Source: Pachysolen tannophilus NRRL Y-2460
Lineage: Eukaryota > Ascomycota > Pichiomycetes > Alaninales > Pachysolenaceae
Direction of reading: 5' to 3'
NCBI GenBank assembly: GCA_001661245.1
Contig: KV454011.1
Span: 1,586,746 to 1,650,745 of the forward strand
Length of the DNA: 64,000 bases
Positions 20,352 through 30,216 of this stretch are shown here, one piece after another. The notes under the pieces were generated by a model. The model was not told the origin of the DNA, did not search any database, and was given only the letters and a program-made list of their open reading frames with translations. Each line of letters begins with the position of its first letter. Position 1 is the first letter of the stretch. Made by a program: the position numbers and the translations under genes.

Positions 20352-20374
20352 ACGGCTCGTACTTACGGCTCGTA
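20352..20374. repeat. Two exact ACGGCTCGTA repeats
   Basis: A 10-bp exact direct repeat with a 3-bp spacer (period 13), in the HXK2-MLH3 intergenic region. GC-rich against its surroundings, so a candidate factor site. Confidence 0.5.
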
Positions 20375-20576
20375 TTATACCGTGATGTATTTCGGAACTT
20401 CAAAAGTTGAAAATAATGGTTGAAATGGAACAGATCTTCCGACGGGCACTCTGTAGTCATGATGCAAAAAAAAAACCAAAAAAACAAGATAACAAGATAT
20501 CGTTAAAGTAAAACTAACCTTATTGATCTTTTATCAATTTTACCTTCTCTGTAGTATGATGAATATAACTAATACT

Positions 20577-20600
20577 AGCTTTAGCTTTAGCTTTAGCTTA
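20577..20600. repeat. AGCTTT hexamer tandem repeat
   Basis: Three AGCTTT units and one AGCTTA, about 200 bp upstream of MLH3. Confidence 0.85.
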
Positions 20601-20793
20601 AAGGTTAGGTTTGCTCTTCGCATTTTTTTAAAGTATTAAATAATCCGATCGCTTAAAAATGCGGCCGTAAAGGGAAATTTTTAAAAAATAAATTGGTATT
20701 AAAGCGTTTAATGATGGGTTAAGTAATATAAGTTATACAATTACGATTTATGGGAATTTTGGGAATTTTGGGAATTTTTTTTATGTTGATGGT

Positions 20794-23163
20794 ATGAAAG
20801 GTTCGGCGGTTTCTTCGATTCATAGGATAGATGATGGTGTTGTTAGTAGATTACAATCACAAGTAACAATAAATTCGATTGATTCAGTTATTAAAGAATT
20901 TATTGAAAATAGTATAGACGCCGATGCTACACAAGTAGTTATTGATTTTCAATTGGATAATTTCTATAAGGTGACATGCAGGGATAATGGTAGAGGTTTA
21001 AGTCCCGAGGAGTTGAATGAGATTGGTAAACGTTATTACTCTTCAAAGCTATCAAAATTTGAAGATTTGAAAAAAATTTCTACTTTTGGGTTTAGAGGTG
21101 AAGCATTACATTCAATAATTAGTTTATCTTCTATTGTGTCGATAGTTTCTAAAGTTCAAGAGTACAATTCTGGATACTGTGTCATTTTCAGTAATGGTAA
21201 ACGGTTGTCGGAATCAAGATTTGCTGATGAAAATGATGTTGGGTTGATTGGTTCTATTGGTAAAACTGGGAGCAAAACTGGGACAATGATATCGGTATCT
21301 AATTTATTTGGTAATGTTCCAGTACGAAAAATTCTGATGGATAAAATTTCGGATTTAAAAATTATAAATGATATTAGGAAAGCTGTTTTCCAAATATCTA
21401 TAGTGCATCCTGAAGTGAGAATTAAAGTATCAAAGATAATGAAAAATGAACATGGTGGAGATTCGATTTCATTAATTACATCTACTGGAGGAGAAACAAA
21501 TTTTAATAATTATGATTCAGGGAAAATTAGTGCTCTTATATTGAAATCAGTTTATGGTATTTCAATGTTGGAAAATTTTGAAACTTTTCAAGCTGAATTT
21601 GAAAATTATAAATTAAATGGTGTTATAGGATTAATTCCAGTACAAACTAAAAATTTTCAATCAATTTTTATCAATAAAAATCCATTAGTAAATACAGATT
21701 TTTTCAAAGAAATTAATAAGCTTTTCCATTCAACTGATTTTATTTTTAAAAAAGAAGTTATATTACCAAATTTTAAACCACAAGAATTATCACCGAAAAA
21801 GGGGAAATCACCTATAAAAATAGTTGGTAAACCTTTTAATAAATATCCTATTTTCATTTTCACTATTAAATGTCCCAATGCTATATCTGATTTGATTCAA
21901 GATCCATCAAAATGTATTCATGAAACAAAACATTTAAAAATTATTAAAATCATGATCTTAAGAGTATTGAAAAGATTTTTCAAAATTCATGGATATAATG
22001 TAAATATTGAAAAAACTTTAAATCAAGATATTTCTTCGACCAAAAATTCTTTAACAAAAATTTTACAACAAGAAGTCGAATCTCAAACAGAATCATCTGA
22101 TTCGTTGAAAAGACCTTCTGTTGAATTACTGCTAAACTCAAAGAGTAAAGTTGCAAAGATCAATAAGGAAGAATTGAACGGAAGACTTGAATGTGGAGGT
22201 GAAAGAAGAAATTATAACTCACCTTTGTTAAATTTGGAAACTTTTAAACTGAATTTATCAAAAGATGGTAACAAAAAAATACCATCAATAATATCAAAAT
22301 TATACTCTAATTCTTCTTCTTTAGATATAGAAAAACATGGAGACTCTCATAATTGTAATCATGAAATACCACAACTAGATATTGAGAATTTACAGAAAAG
22401 ATCACTGTTTTTCCCCGATATTACAAAAATAAAATTATCTTCAAGTAACTTACAAAATTGTGAAGTTATAAGACAGATTGATAAGAAGTTTATATTGATT
22501 AAGCTAAATGATGTTACTGATGTTGAGGAAACAGGGAAATCCTCAATTCTAGTGATAATGGATCAGCATGCTTCAGATGAAAGAATTAAAGTTGAAAAAT
22601 ATTTAAAAGAATTTATAGAGTCAACCATATTGGATTCAAACTTAACAGAGGAAAAAATTGCAGATTTTAGATTATCTCAAGATATCAAATTTAAAGTATC
22701 ATATAATGAACAAGAGATGTTCAACAAATACAAGGCTGATTTCCAGAAATGGAGGATTTTTTACGAATTAGATGACCAAAATAATGAAATAAAAGTAACT
22801 CATTTACCAACAATCTTGTCAAAAAAAATTGACTTTAACGTTGATTTTTTGAAAAATGTATTACACCAGCACTGTTGTGACTTGATGACAAACTTCAAAC
22901 AAAGAAATATAGGCCCCAATCCATCCAGTCTTGAAGATAGATGGTGGTTTATGTTAAGGTGTATTCCTCGAGTCTTGGTGGACTTGATCAATTCCAAAGC
23001 ATGTAGATCAGCTATCATGTTTGGTGACGAACTACCCCTTCAAAACTGCAAAGAATTGGTCTCAAACTTGAGCAAATGTAAATTACCCTTCCAGTGTGCT
23101 CATGGCAGGCCATCAATTGCTCCGCTAGTCGACTTAAACAATTGTATACTGACCAAACTCTAG
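20794..23163 (+). CDS. MLH3: MutL homolog Mlh3 (endonuclease subunit)
   Basis: 789 residues, longer than the 715 of yeast Mlh3. The N-terminal GHKL ATPase has EFIENSIDADA (Asn39 for Mg), DNGRGL (64-69), STFGFRGEALHSI (96-108) and SNLFGNVPVRK. The C-terminal domain has the metal motif DQHA-X2-E-X4-E (D590, E596, E601), then ACRSAIMFGDEL (near 737) and FQCAHGRPSI (768 onward). DQHASDE and CAHGRPS fit Mlh3 and not Pms1, whose metal motif reads DQHAADE. With Mlh1 it nicks DNA to resolve meiotic crossovers and helps mismatch repair. All catalytic motifs are intact. The middle (about 410-580) is a low-conservation linker. Confidence 0.92.
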   Translation: MKGSAVSSIHRIDDGVVSRLQSQVTINSIDSVIKEFIENSIDADATQVVIDFQLDNFYKVTCRDNGRGLSPEELNEIGKRYYSSKLSKFEDLKKISTFGFRGEALHSIISLSSIVSIVSKVQEYNSGYCVIFSNGKRLSESRFADENDVGLIGSIGKTGSKTGTMISVSNLFGNVPVRKILMDKISDLKIINDIRKAVFQISIVHPEVRIKVSKIMKNEHGGDSISLITSTGGETNFNNYDSGKISALILKSVYGISMLENFETFQAEFENYKLNGVIGLIPVQTKNFQSIFINKNPLVNTDFFKEINKLFHSTDFIFKKEVILPNFKPQELSPKKGKSPIKIVGKPFNKYPIFIFTIKCPNAISDLIQDPSKCIHETKHLKIIKIMILRVLKRFFKIHGYNVNIEKTLNQDISSTKNSLTKILQQEVESQTESSDSLKRPSVELLLNSKSKVAKINKEELNGRLECGGERRNYNSPLLNLETFKLNLSKDGNKKIPSIISKLYSNSSSLDIEKHGDSHNCNHEIPQLDIENLQKRSLFFPDITKIKLSSSNLQNCEVIRQIDKKFILIKLNDVTDVEETGKSSILVIMDQHASDERIKVEKYLKEFIESTILDSNLTEEKIADFRLSQDIKFKVSYNEQEMFNKYKADFQKWRIFYELDDQNNEIKVTHLPTILSKKIDFNVDFLKNVLHQHCCDLMTNFKQRNIGPNPSSLEDRWWFMLRCIPRVLVDLINSKACRSAIMFGDELPLQNCKELVSNLSKCKLPFQCAHGRPSIAPLVDLNNCILTKL

Positions 23164-23414
23164 TCAAGATCTAGTGAAGATCTATCTAGTCAAGAGCAAT
23201 GTATAGTCTTTTAATTAATAAATACAGCACTACAAAAAAAGAAAATTGCGTCGCAAAAATTTCTATTTCTGACTCTTATCGGGGAAAAGTAAACGAAACG
23301 ATTTAAAGCTAATAAAACTCTACACTGGTAGTACGCCATAACCACTACGTTCCTCGTTTCTAGTTGAAATGAGTTTTCTAGTTTGAGTGTAAGAGACAGG
23401 GTTTATATTATTGA

Positions 23415-26345
23415 ATGTCTTTGGAAAATCAACCTCAGATCTCACTGCCGAATGATAGTTTTGCCGGTGCTAGCGCTGGTAGTTCTGTTGATGATAGAAC
23501 TTATGATGACATAAATCGAACATCGAGTACCATCACGGGACCACGGCGGAAGTACAGCAAAACAGGATGCAAGGAATGCAAGAGAAGAAAGATGAAATGT
23601 GATGAGGGTAAACCTCTGTGTTGGCAATGTGAAAGGTTGGCGAAAACATGTATTTATGATCCAGTAAAACTTAAAAAGAGAACTCGAACTCGTAAAGGTA
23701 AAAACATACTACAAGGTAATGTCAGGACGGATAAGACTGAAAGTTCTTGTGATTCACAAGCATTGTCTCAAAATCTTAGCGATGCTACTGTATCTAAGAT
23801 GAATCCCGACGCAACGGCTTATGACAGGAGATATCAGAATCAGCTGGTGATATCGCCTTCGCTGCTGCCTTCGCTGCCGTTGCCGCCCCCGCAGCCGCTT
23901 CATCTGCCACAGCTGCTGCTGCTACCGCCGCCGCCTTTTTCCTCATTGGACTCAGGTGTAAATCCCACCAGTAGGAATCATGTTTCAGTTCCAAATACTC
24001 TTAACAGTGATAGAGATAGATCTATCAATAGGGGTGGTGCTGGTAGTACTGGTGGTGACTGTGAGTCAAGGCAATTGCGATGGTATGACCGCTCTCTTCC
24101 AAATCGCAACATTCCAGGTCATGATTCACTAAATTTTAATTCTGTATCGTCTGCTCATTCTGTTAATTCAGCTCTGGAAAATGATAATACTAATAATATT
24201 CAAAAAAATAGTTTCAGTGTTGCCTCAACGGAAAATGGTGTCAGTTCTGATTCACCTTTGTCGTTAGAACAATCTAGGTATGCTTCTTCAAATAATCCAA
24301 TACGCAATGCAGATAATTTATTCAATGAAGATGAGTTATTATTCAATGCTAATTTACTAGTCCATAATCTTAATGATATAGTGAATATGAGATTATTCGA
24401 GGTCTTGGGACCAAACGGAAATGTTGGAAATTCAAGTCCTGAAGATAATAGTTCTACCAATATTACAAATTTTAGAGAACCTGGTCAGAGTCCTCAAACA
24501 CATTTTAATAACGACGATATACACGATAGCGATAGTGAGAGAATGATAATTGATTCTTCCAACAACAATAAGCAAACTGAATATAATAGTTATCCACTAG
24601 ACCTTTCACCAAATACTTTAGCGGTAAGAAATGTAAATGATGATAAACAATCGCAAAATATAACTCTAGATACTGAAGATAGTGGCAACGTTTCCAAAAT
24701 CATGCATATACCTTTATCTTCTTTTCATATAGGTGAGCAGCATCAGCTTTACCTGGAATTTTTCTATAATGATTTTGCTAAAATCATATTACCATTCCAA
24801 CCTACAACACAATTAAACCCAGTAAGAGACATACTTTTGACATTAGCAGTGAAGAATTCGTTTTTGTTATCTGCAATATTGGCATGTGGAGCTCGTTCAG
24901 CTTTTAAAAAGTCAGCTTTGCTGGAAGATGAAGAAGCATATTGTTCGTATTTATCGTCTTGTCTAACTTCACTCTCAAAAATATTGGTTTCTCAAAAATC
25001 TCAGTTGATAGCTAATGTCGAGCCATTGCTATTAACAGTGCTATTATTGACTTCAGATAATGCATCTTCTACTACACAGTCATGGAGAGCTCATCTAAGA
25101 GGAGCAAAAGATTTATTAATAATGTATTCAGCTTCAGAGGAAAGCAAAAAACTGCATAAGAAATCTTTAGTTTTGGCGTTTTGTCGTTCCTGGTTTGTAT
25201 CAATAGAAATTTTAGCAGGATTAGCTGCTCCCTTTGGTGGTACTTTAGAAAGCGATGAAGAGTTAAATTTATTAGTTAACCTTGAGGATTTCGAGATTGA
25301 ATATTTGAAATTGATCCATTTAGTCAGAAACGATGGTTTTAATTTATTGTATGGTTATACTAATGATTGCGTTCTTCATCTTCGAAGTTTAGTGAGGTTG
25401 CTAAGAAGGGTCAATATTAGAAGAAATAAGTCTTTGAAAAATATAAATAAAGAAACCAATAAAGATACGACAATAAACAAGCATATACAAGAAACAATTT
25501 CTGTTTTTGAAATAACTGAACTAATTTCCCAGTTTGAAGAAGATTCCAAATTTCAAATAATTGACAAATCAGGTGTAATACCTGAAGATCACTATTTACA
25601 TCCAAATTATAACAAGCAGAAGCTGTCCGAAAATCAAACTAATAAAAAACCTTATCCAACTATACAACCCATCTCTTCCGAAGCAATTGGTGTTCTGATA
25701 TCAGAATCAGGCACCATGAAAGCATATTCCTGGTACGACATATCTCATCAGGCTTATGTTAATGCTGCATTGTTAGCGATAGTAACCAGGCTAGTAGGTC
25801 TTCCAAAGGAAGCACCATTTGTTCAAGAATTAGTTCACAAGATAATCTCACTAATACATTTTTTAGATTCTCTGAACCCTTCAAGATCATATAATTCAAT
25901 GTTAGTTCAATGGCCGATGTTGGAGGCGGGAATTAATTGTATTGACTCAAATGATAGAATTAAAATTGAAAGATTTTTCCGATTGTTAGCTGAATTAGGT
26001 GCTGGTAGCGCTGGCTATTCTTTGAAAAAGATAAAAAGAGCATGGTATGGTAAGCATACTAGAAACAAAAAAATTAGCTTTCATAATAATATTATTGGTG
26101 GTAAACAAGTCTTCGAAACTAGTAGCGAGCGTTATACTTTCAGCAGTGAGGGAGCTGATAGGAATAAGAGAAAAAATACTAATGTTACTCATGACGGTGC
26201 TAATAAGACTATTAATGGACAAGACAAAATGCATACAGAGAGCAAAAATAGTAATGAGAATATTGGAAGCGGAGATCCAAAATCGAGGCAATCGACAGTG
26301 ACTAGTAGTGATGACGAGTACGAACTTGATATTGTTACTTATTGA
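23415..26345 (+). CDS. Zn2Cys6 transcription factor, Lys14-like
   Basis: 976 residues from the ATG at 23415. The zinc cluster is CKECKRRKMKCDEGKPLCWQ, with Cys at 52, 55, 62, 69, 72 and 79. SKTGCKECKRR and CWQCERLAKTC are close to the Lys14 family, which regulates lysine biosynthesis in Saccharomyces but has several diverged paralogs in Candida; the target genes are therefore unknown. A basic linker (KKRTRTRKGK) follows. A Pro/Leu tract (about 150-180) and long Asn/Ser regions precede a helical fungal-specific domain from about 430 (YLEFFYNDFAKIILPF). The C-terminus is Lys/Asn-rich and acidic. It lies 251 bp behind MLH3 on the same strand. Confidence 0.88.
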   Translation: MSLENQPQISLPNDSFAGASAGSSVDDRTYDDINRTSSTITGPRRKYSKTGCKECKRRKMKCDEGKPLCWQCERLAKTCIYDPVKLKKRTRTRKGKNILQGNVRTDKTESSCDSQALSQNLSDATVSKMNPDATAYDRRYQNQLVISPSLLPSLPLPPPQPLHLPQLLLLPPPPFSSLDSGVNPTSRNHVSVPNTLNSDRDRSINRGGAGSTGGDCESRQLRWYDRSLPNRNIPGHDSLNFNSVSSAHSVNSALENDNTNNIQKNSFSVASTENGVSSDSPLSLEQSRYASSNNPIRNADNLFNEDELLFNANLLVHNLNDIVNMRLFEVLGPNGNVGNSSPEDNSSTNITNFREPGQSPQTHFNNDDIHDSDSERMIIDSSNNNKQTEYNSYPLDLSPNTLAVRNVNDDKQSQNITLDTEDSGNVSKIMHIPLSSFHIGEQHQLYLEFFYNDFAKIILPFQPTTQLNPVRDILLTLAVKNSFLLSAILACGARSAFKKSALLEDEEAYCSYLSSCLTSLSKILVSQKSQLIANVEPLLLTVLLLTSDNASSTTQSWRAHLRGAKDLLIMYSASEESKKLHKKSLVLAFCRSWFVSIEILAGLAAPFGGTLESDEELNLLVNLEDFEIEYLKLIHLVRNDGFNLLYGYTNDCVLHLRSLVRLLRRVNIRRNKSLKNINKETNKDTTINKHIQETISVFEITELISQFEEDSKFQIIDKSGVIPEDHYLHPNYNKQKLSENQTNKKPYPTIQPISSEAIGVLISESGTMKAYSWYDISHQAYVNAALLAIVTRLVGLPKEAPFVQELVHKIISLIHFLDSLNPSRSYNSMLVQWPMLEAGINCIDSNDRIKIERFFRLLAELGAGSAGYSLKKIKRAWYGKHTRNKKISFHNNIIGGKQVFETSSERYTFSSEGADRNKRKNTNVTHDGANKTINGQDKMHTESKNSNENIGSGDPKSRQSTVTSSDDEYELDIVTY

Positions 26346-26577
26346 ATTCATTTATTTATAACATTAGCTTATATATATTAATTTAAAACAATCCATACGC
26401 TTAATTTATATTCAAATTACGCTTTTTTATTTTTTAGTATATATATTATCAAATAGAAACAATCTTTCGCATCAAGAATGATAACGAGAACGGAAGTAAA
26501 ACAATTAGTATTGGCTATATAATCTTTAATTTAGAAAGTTGTAGTTTTCTTTTCTTTTTTTTTGAAATTCAGATTCC

Positions 26578-27945
26578 TTATTTTTTTTCATTTTCAATTG
26601 GCTTGAGATCACCATCATGGATAATCATAAGTGAAATGATAGAATCAGCAACTTGAGCAGCAACAATAGAAGTAATTTCAGCTGAATCAAATGGTGGAGA
26701 AACTTCAACAACATCACCACCAATGACGTTAACACCTTCCAAACCATCAAGAATGGTTAATAATTCTCTTGAAGACCATCCTCCTGGTTCAACAGTACCT
26801 GTAGCTGGTGTGAATGCTGGATCCATCGAATCAACGTCAACGGTGATGTAAACTGCACTGTTACCTACACGTTCCTTGATCTTCTTGATAATGCCGCTGG
26901 TACCTAAAGTATCAATATCTCTTGCTAATATACGGTCAAATCCACATTCAATATCGTGCTGAACATCTTTTCTACCTGGATATGGTCCTCTGATAGCAGC
27001 ATGCAAAGAGTTGTCAGCCAAGTAACCCTTTTCATGAGCCCAGTGTAAGTAAGTACCGTGGTTAACAGATTGATATTCTGTAACATTACCACCAAAGTAG
27101 TAAGGGTTCCATGTGTCCAAGTGAGAATCAAAGTGTAAAACTGTAATTGGACCATAGTTTTCATAAGCTGCTTTAATAGCTGGTAAAGTAATAGTATGAT
27201 CACCTCCTAAAGTGAAAATTTTTGGAACCTTGTTAGGATTACCTTGAGTTGTAGAATGCTTGGCAACAGCACGTTCAGCTCTGTAAAGCTGATCTAAGGC
27301 AATTCTGTTATCCAATGGAGTAACTGGTGGATTACCACAATCTTTTATGACGAAATTACTATCATAAGGATTGAAACCTTCTCTGTAAACAGAGTAGGCC
27401 GATGCAAGACGTCTTGAACCCAAACGGATACCACTTGGGCCAAATCTAGTTCCAGGTCTGTATGAGGTACCTGAATCAAATGGTGCACCAAGAATTGCAA
27501 TATCAAATTTTTCAGTTTCAAAAGTATCTGGGTTGAAACAATCTACCAATGGTAAATGGGCAAAAGTATCAATGTAACCAAATTCACCACCACGATACAA
27601 GACAGCAGAACCGTTCAAATCACGAAGATCATCTGGGCTTGGGTATGCATAATCTTCATTTATAGCCAAGGCATGTAAATGATCTGGTAATGGCAATGGC
27701 TCTTTCTTGATTTTATTAGCAGCAATACTCATATCACGAGGTTTATTCAAGAATGAACCAAGGTACATATCAAGGAACGACTTGTTTGTTGAGTCAGCAG
27801 CTGCACGAACAGATTTAGATTGTGAACCTTCACATTGTAAAGTGAATTGCAAAGTCTCTGGGTCAGCAACAGCAGCGGCTGAAGCTGCTTGACTGGCAAA
27901 AATGGCCAAAACGATTGATTGAAGAATCGAGGTTGAAAACTTCAT
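26578..27945 (-). CDS. Agmatinase-like ureohydrolase with signal peptide
   Basis: 455 residues from the ATG at 27945. Residues 1-24 (MKFSTSILQSIVLAIFASQA and on) are a clear secretory signal. The arginase/agmatinase fold runs from about 145: ILGAPFDSGTSYRPGTRFGP, then the manganese ligands H250 in LGGDHTITLP, D273/H275/D277 in HFDSHLDTW, and D370/D372 in TVDVDSMDPAF, followed by TPATGTVEPGGW. All ligands are intact. The GxRxGP and EPGG features favour agmatinase or a related guanidino hydrolase over arginase. The product class is urea plus a diamine or similar; the true substrate is open. Secretion or vacuolar delivery is inferred from the leader. The upstream region holds a 9-bp inverted repeat and several CGGAA half-sites. 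Confidence 0.9.
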   Translation of the reverse strand: MKFSTSILQSIVLAIFASQAASAAAVADPETLQFTLQCEGSQSKSVRAAADSTNKSFLDMYLGSFLNKPRDMSIAANKIKKEPLPLPDHLHALAINEDYAYPSPDDLRDLNGSAVLYRGGEFGYIDTFAHLPLVDCFNPDTFETEKFDIAILGAPFDSGTSYRPGTRFGPSGIRLGSRRLASAYSVYREGFNPYDSNFVIKDCGNPPVTPLDNRIALDQLYRAERAVAKHSTTQGNPNKVPKIFTLGGDHTITLPAIKAAYENYGPITVLHFDSHLDTWNPYYFGGNVTEYQSVNHGTYLHWAHEKGYLADNSLHAAIRGPYPGRKDVQHDIECGFDRILARDIDTLGTSGIIKKIKERVGNSAVYITVDVDSMDPAFTPATGTVEPGGWSSRELLTILDGLEGVNVIGGDVVEVSPPFDSAEITSIVAAQVADSIISLMIIHDGDLKPIENEKK

Positions 27946-28731
27946 GTTTTACTTGAAAAATAATGTTTTCTTAATTGAAGAGTAAAGATTCAATAGACAA
28001 CTTCAAATTGAATGGAAAATATCTCGTCTTTTATAAGATATCTTAAAGAAAAGGATTTACTATATTCGTTTCGCATTGTTCCATTCATTCTCAACTCATT
28101 CATTATAAGATTCACCATAGTTTAGCTGCTCTCTCCCACCTAAAAGGGAAATTCTGGTGATAAAAAGCAAAATCATTTTCCAGCGGAATTCACTAAATTC
28201 CGCTCCAAAGTCTAATCTATACTTTATTTTACTTCGGAATTTTTACAACAACGGCGCTACTCTCTTCTCAACGAATTTCTAGTGGTGGTAATTCTCATCT
28301 ATTCGTATCTTCATCATCTTTATCCAGTTTACACTTTTGGGACATAAATATTAAGCTCGGAAAACACTTTGCATAATCAGTGCTTAATATGCAAGTTAAA
28401 ATTTTTGCGTCGGAAAATTGTGAAAAAATTTTTTTTAGTTGCGGCAAGGGATTACGCTCAGTTGAGCTACCAACCAAAATTGTCAACGAACCGATTAGAA
28501 AAACGATAATGTTAACTTTTGAAAATCAGGGGAACTTATCTAATATTTTTCAATTTGAAGATTGATTGTACATATTAAGTAATTCAGTCAGTGAATAAAA
28601 AAAAAAATAATCTTAGTATGATTTATGCTTTTTATTTATTACTAAGTCAAGAGAATAATTATAACTACTTTTCGCTGATCAAATAAATCACAAATTTTAG
28701 GTGTGCGAGAAATTTTGTGTATAAGCTCAAG
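27946..28731. other. Divergent promoter of the agmatinase and MATE genes
   Basis: 786 bases. Contains an inverted repeat (28182-28204) and CGGAA half-sites at 28184, 28235, 28358 and 28411. A 58-codon ATG frame at 28389-28565 shows no recognisable family and is not called. Confidence 0.6.
28182..28204. promoter_or_regulatory. Inverted repeat AGCGGAATT-N5-AATTCCGCT
   Basis: Perfect 9-bp arms with a 5-bp spacer, 237 bp from the agmatinase ATG and about 530 bp from the MATE ATG. CGG and CCG triplets face each other, as at sites of Zn2Cys6 dimers. The factor is unknown. Confidence 0.5.
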
Positions 28732-30216
28732 ATGTCAAAAAATTCTGAACAACAACCTTTAGTGGAGAATGTCTCTTCAAATACTTATGGATCAAACACT
28801 ATTGAAGGAGGGGATGTTAGTGCAATTGAATCGAACGGTTCAAAAGTTCTTTTAACATCTCCAAGACAAGAAATTTATGCTATTTCCAAATCTTCACTTC
28901 CTTTAATAGTTACATTTTTACTTCAGTATTCGTTAACAGTTGTTTCGATTTTTTCCGTTGGTCATATAGGTAAAACTGAGCTTGCTGCAGTTTCACTTGC
29001 CACGATGACTTTTAATGTCACCAGTAGTATTTTTAATGGTATGGCAACATGCTTAGATACTTTTTGTTCTCAAGCATATGGGGCCAAGAAATATAACCTT
29101 GTTGGACTTTATTTTCAACGTTGTACTGCTATGATCTTGGTTATGTCTATTCCACTTGTTGTCCTGTGGTGTTTTTCGTTCCATTTTTTGAAATATATTG
29201 TTACTGATTTACGGCTTGCATATTTGGCTCAGAGTTATCTTAGAGTCATTGCCTTTGGTGTTCCTGGTTATATTTTTTTTGAAACTGGTAAAAGATTTCT
29301 TCAAGCTCAAGGTATATTTGTTGCAGGTCAATATAGTTTATTTATCTGTGCTCCATTAAACATTTTGTTAAACTACCTCTTAGTATGGAATAGTTATATA
29401 GGTATTGGGTTTCTTGGAGCTCCTTTAGCAACTGCTATTTGTTATTGGGGTATGAGTTTTTTGTTACTTTCATATGCCCTTTTCATTGATGGTAAAAATT
29501 GTTGGAGCGGTTTAAAATTAAAAGAATCATTTCGGCACTGGGGCCCAATGATGACTCTTGCCTTAAATGGAACCGCAATGCTTTTGTCTGAATTTATTGC
29601 TTTTGAAATTCTTACTCTTTCAGCTGCTAGTTTAGGTACTTCAGTTTTGGCTGCTCAATCAATTGTCTCTACAATGGCTACGTTAGCTTTCCAAATCCCG
29701 TTCTCCATTTCAGTTGCTGCTTCAACAAGAATCGCAAACTTTATCGGTGGTGGGTATTTAAAATCAGCTCAGATAGCTACAAACGTTTCCTTAATTGGAT
29801 CATTATTTGTTGGAATTTTCAATTTCAGTATCTTGTTTTTCTTTAAAGGACCTATTGCTCGTTCTTTCACATCAGACAAAAGCGTTTACACTATTTCCTT
29901 GTCAATCATTTCGATTTTAGCCGTCAACCAATTATACGATTGTTTAAACGTCTTGGCTGCCGGGTGTCTCAGGGGCCAAGGCCGTCAACAAGTTGGAAGC
30001 ACATTAAATTTGATTGCCTATTATATTGTAGCAGTCCCATTAGCTCTAACTTTGGCCTTCAAGTTTGATTGGGGAATCAAAGGTTTATGGAGTGGTTTAG
30101 GTTGTGGAGTTTTAATCTTGGCCTTGAGTGAAACATATTTTGTAGTGAACTCTGACTGGACCAAAATTGTCGAAGAAGCTGACAAGAGAAACAATCTGGG
30201 AGAAGTTCCAGCTTAA
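28732..30216 (+). CDS. MATE-family multidrug/organic cation antiporter
   Basis: 494 residues from the ATG at 28732 (the frame upstream has only a GTG). About twelve hydrophobic segments follow a polar N-terminus. MATE hallmarks are GHIGKTELAAVSLATMTFNV in the first repeat, GMATCLDTFCSQAYGAKKYN, GVPGYIFFETGKRFLQAQGI, and in the second half SIVSTMATLAFQIPFSISVA and GCLRGQGRQQVGSTLNL. It resembles yeast Erc1 and YDR338C, which act at the vacuole or plasma membrane. Substrate is not readable. It shares its upstream region with the agmatinase gene, so joint control is possible. Confidence 0.93.
   Translation: MSKNSEQQPLVENVSSNTYGSNTIEGGDVSAIESNGSKVLLTSPRQEIYAISKSSLPLIVTFLLQYSLTVVSIFSVGHIGKTELAAVSLATMTFNVTSSIFNGMATCLDTFCSQAYGAKKYNLVGLYFQRCTAMILVMSIPLVVLWCFSFHFLKYIVTDLRLAYLAQSYLRVIAFGVPGYIFFETGKRFLQAQGIFVAGQYSLFICAPLNILLNYLLVWNSYIGIGFLGAPLATAICYWGMSFLLLSYALFIDGKNCWSGLKLKESFRHWGPMMTLALNGTAMLLSEFIAFEILTLSAASLGTSVLAAQSIVSTMATLAFQIPFSISVAASTRIANFIGGGYLKSAQIATNVSLIGSLFVGIFNFSILFFFKGPIARSFTSDKSVYTISLSIISILAVNQLYDCLNVLAAGCLRGQGRQQVGSTLNLIAYYIVAVPLALTLAFKFDWGIKGLWSGLGCGVLILALSETYFVVNSDWTKIVEEADKRNNLGEVPA

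Larger units (their letters stand above)
19631..20793. other. 1.16 kb divergent promoter region of HXK2 and MLH3
   Basis: No gene seen. It carries clustered short repeats: three GCCAAAAAA-like units near 19880-19902, three GGTACGC repeats (20068-20100), two exact ACGGCTCGTA repeats (20352-20374) and four AGCTTT-type units (20577-20600). Confidence 0.6.

Noticed and set aside
28436-28486. tRNA-like D-arm sequence (GGTAGCTCAACTGAGC on the minus strand)
   Set aside because: The loop is too short, and no T arm or acceptor pairing follows.
28389-28565. 58-codon ATG frame upstream of the MATE gene
   Set aside because: No recognisable domain and it overlaps promoter half-sites; more likely chance.
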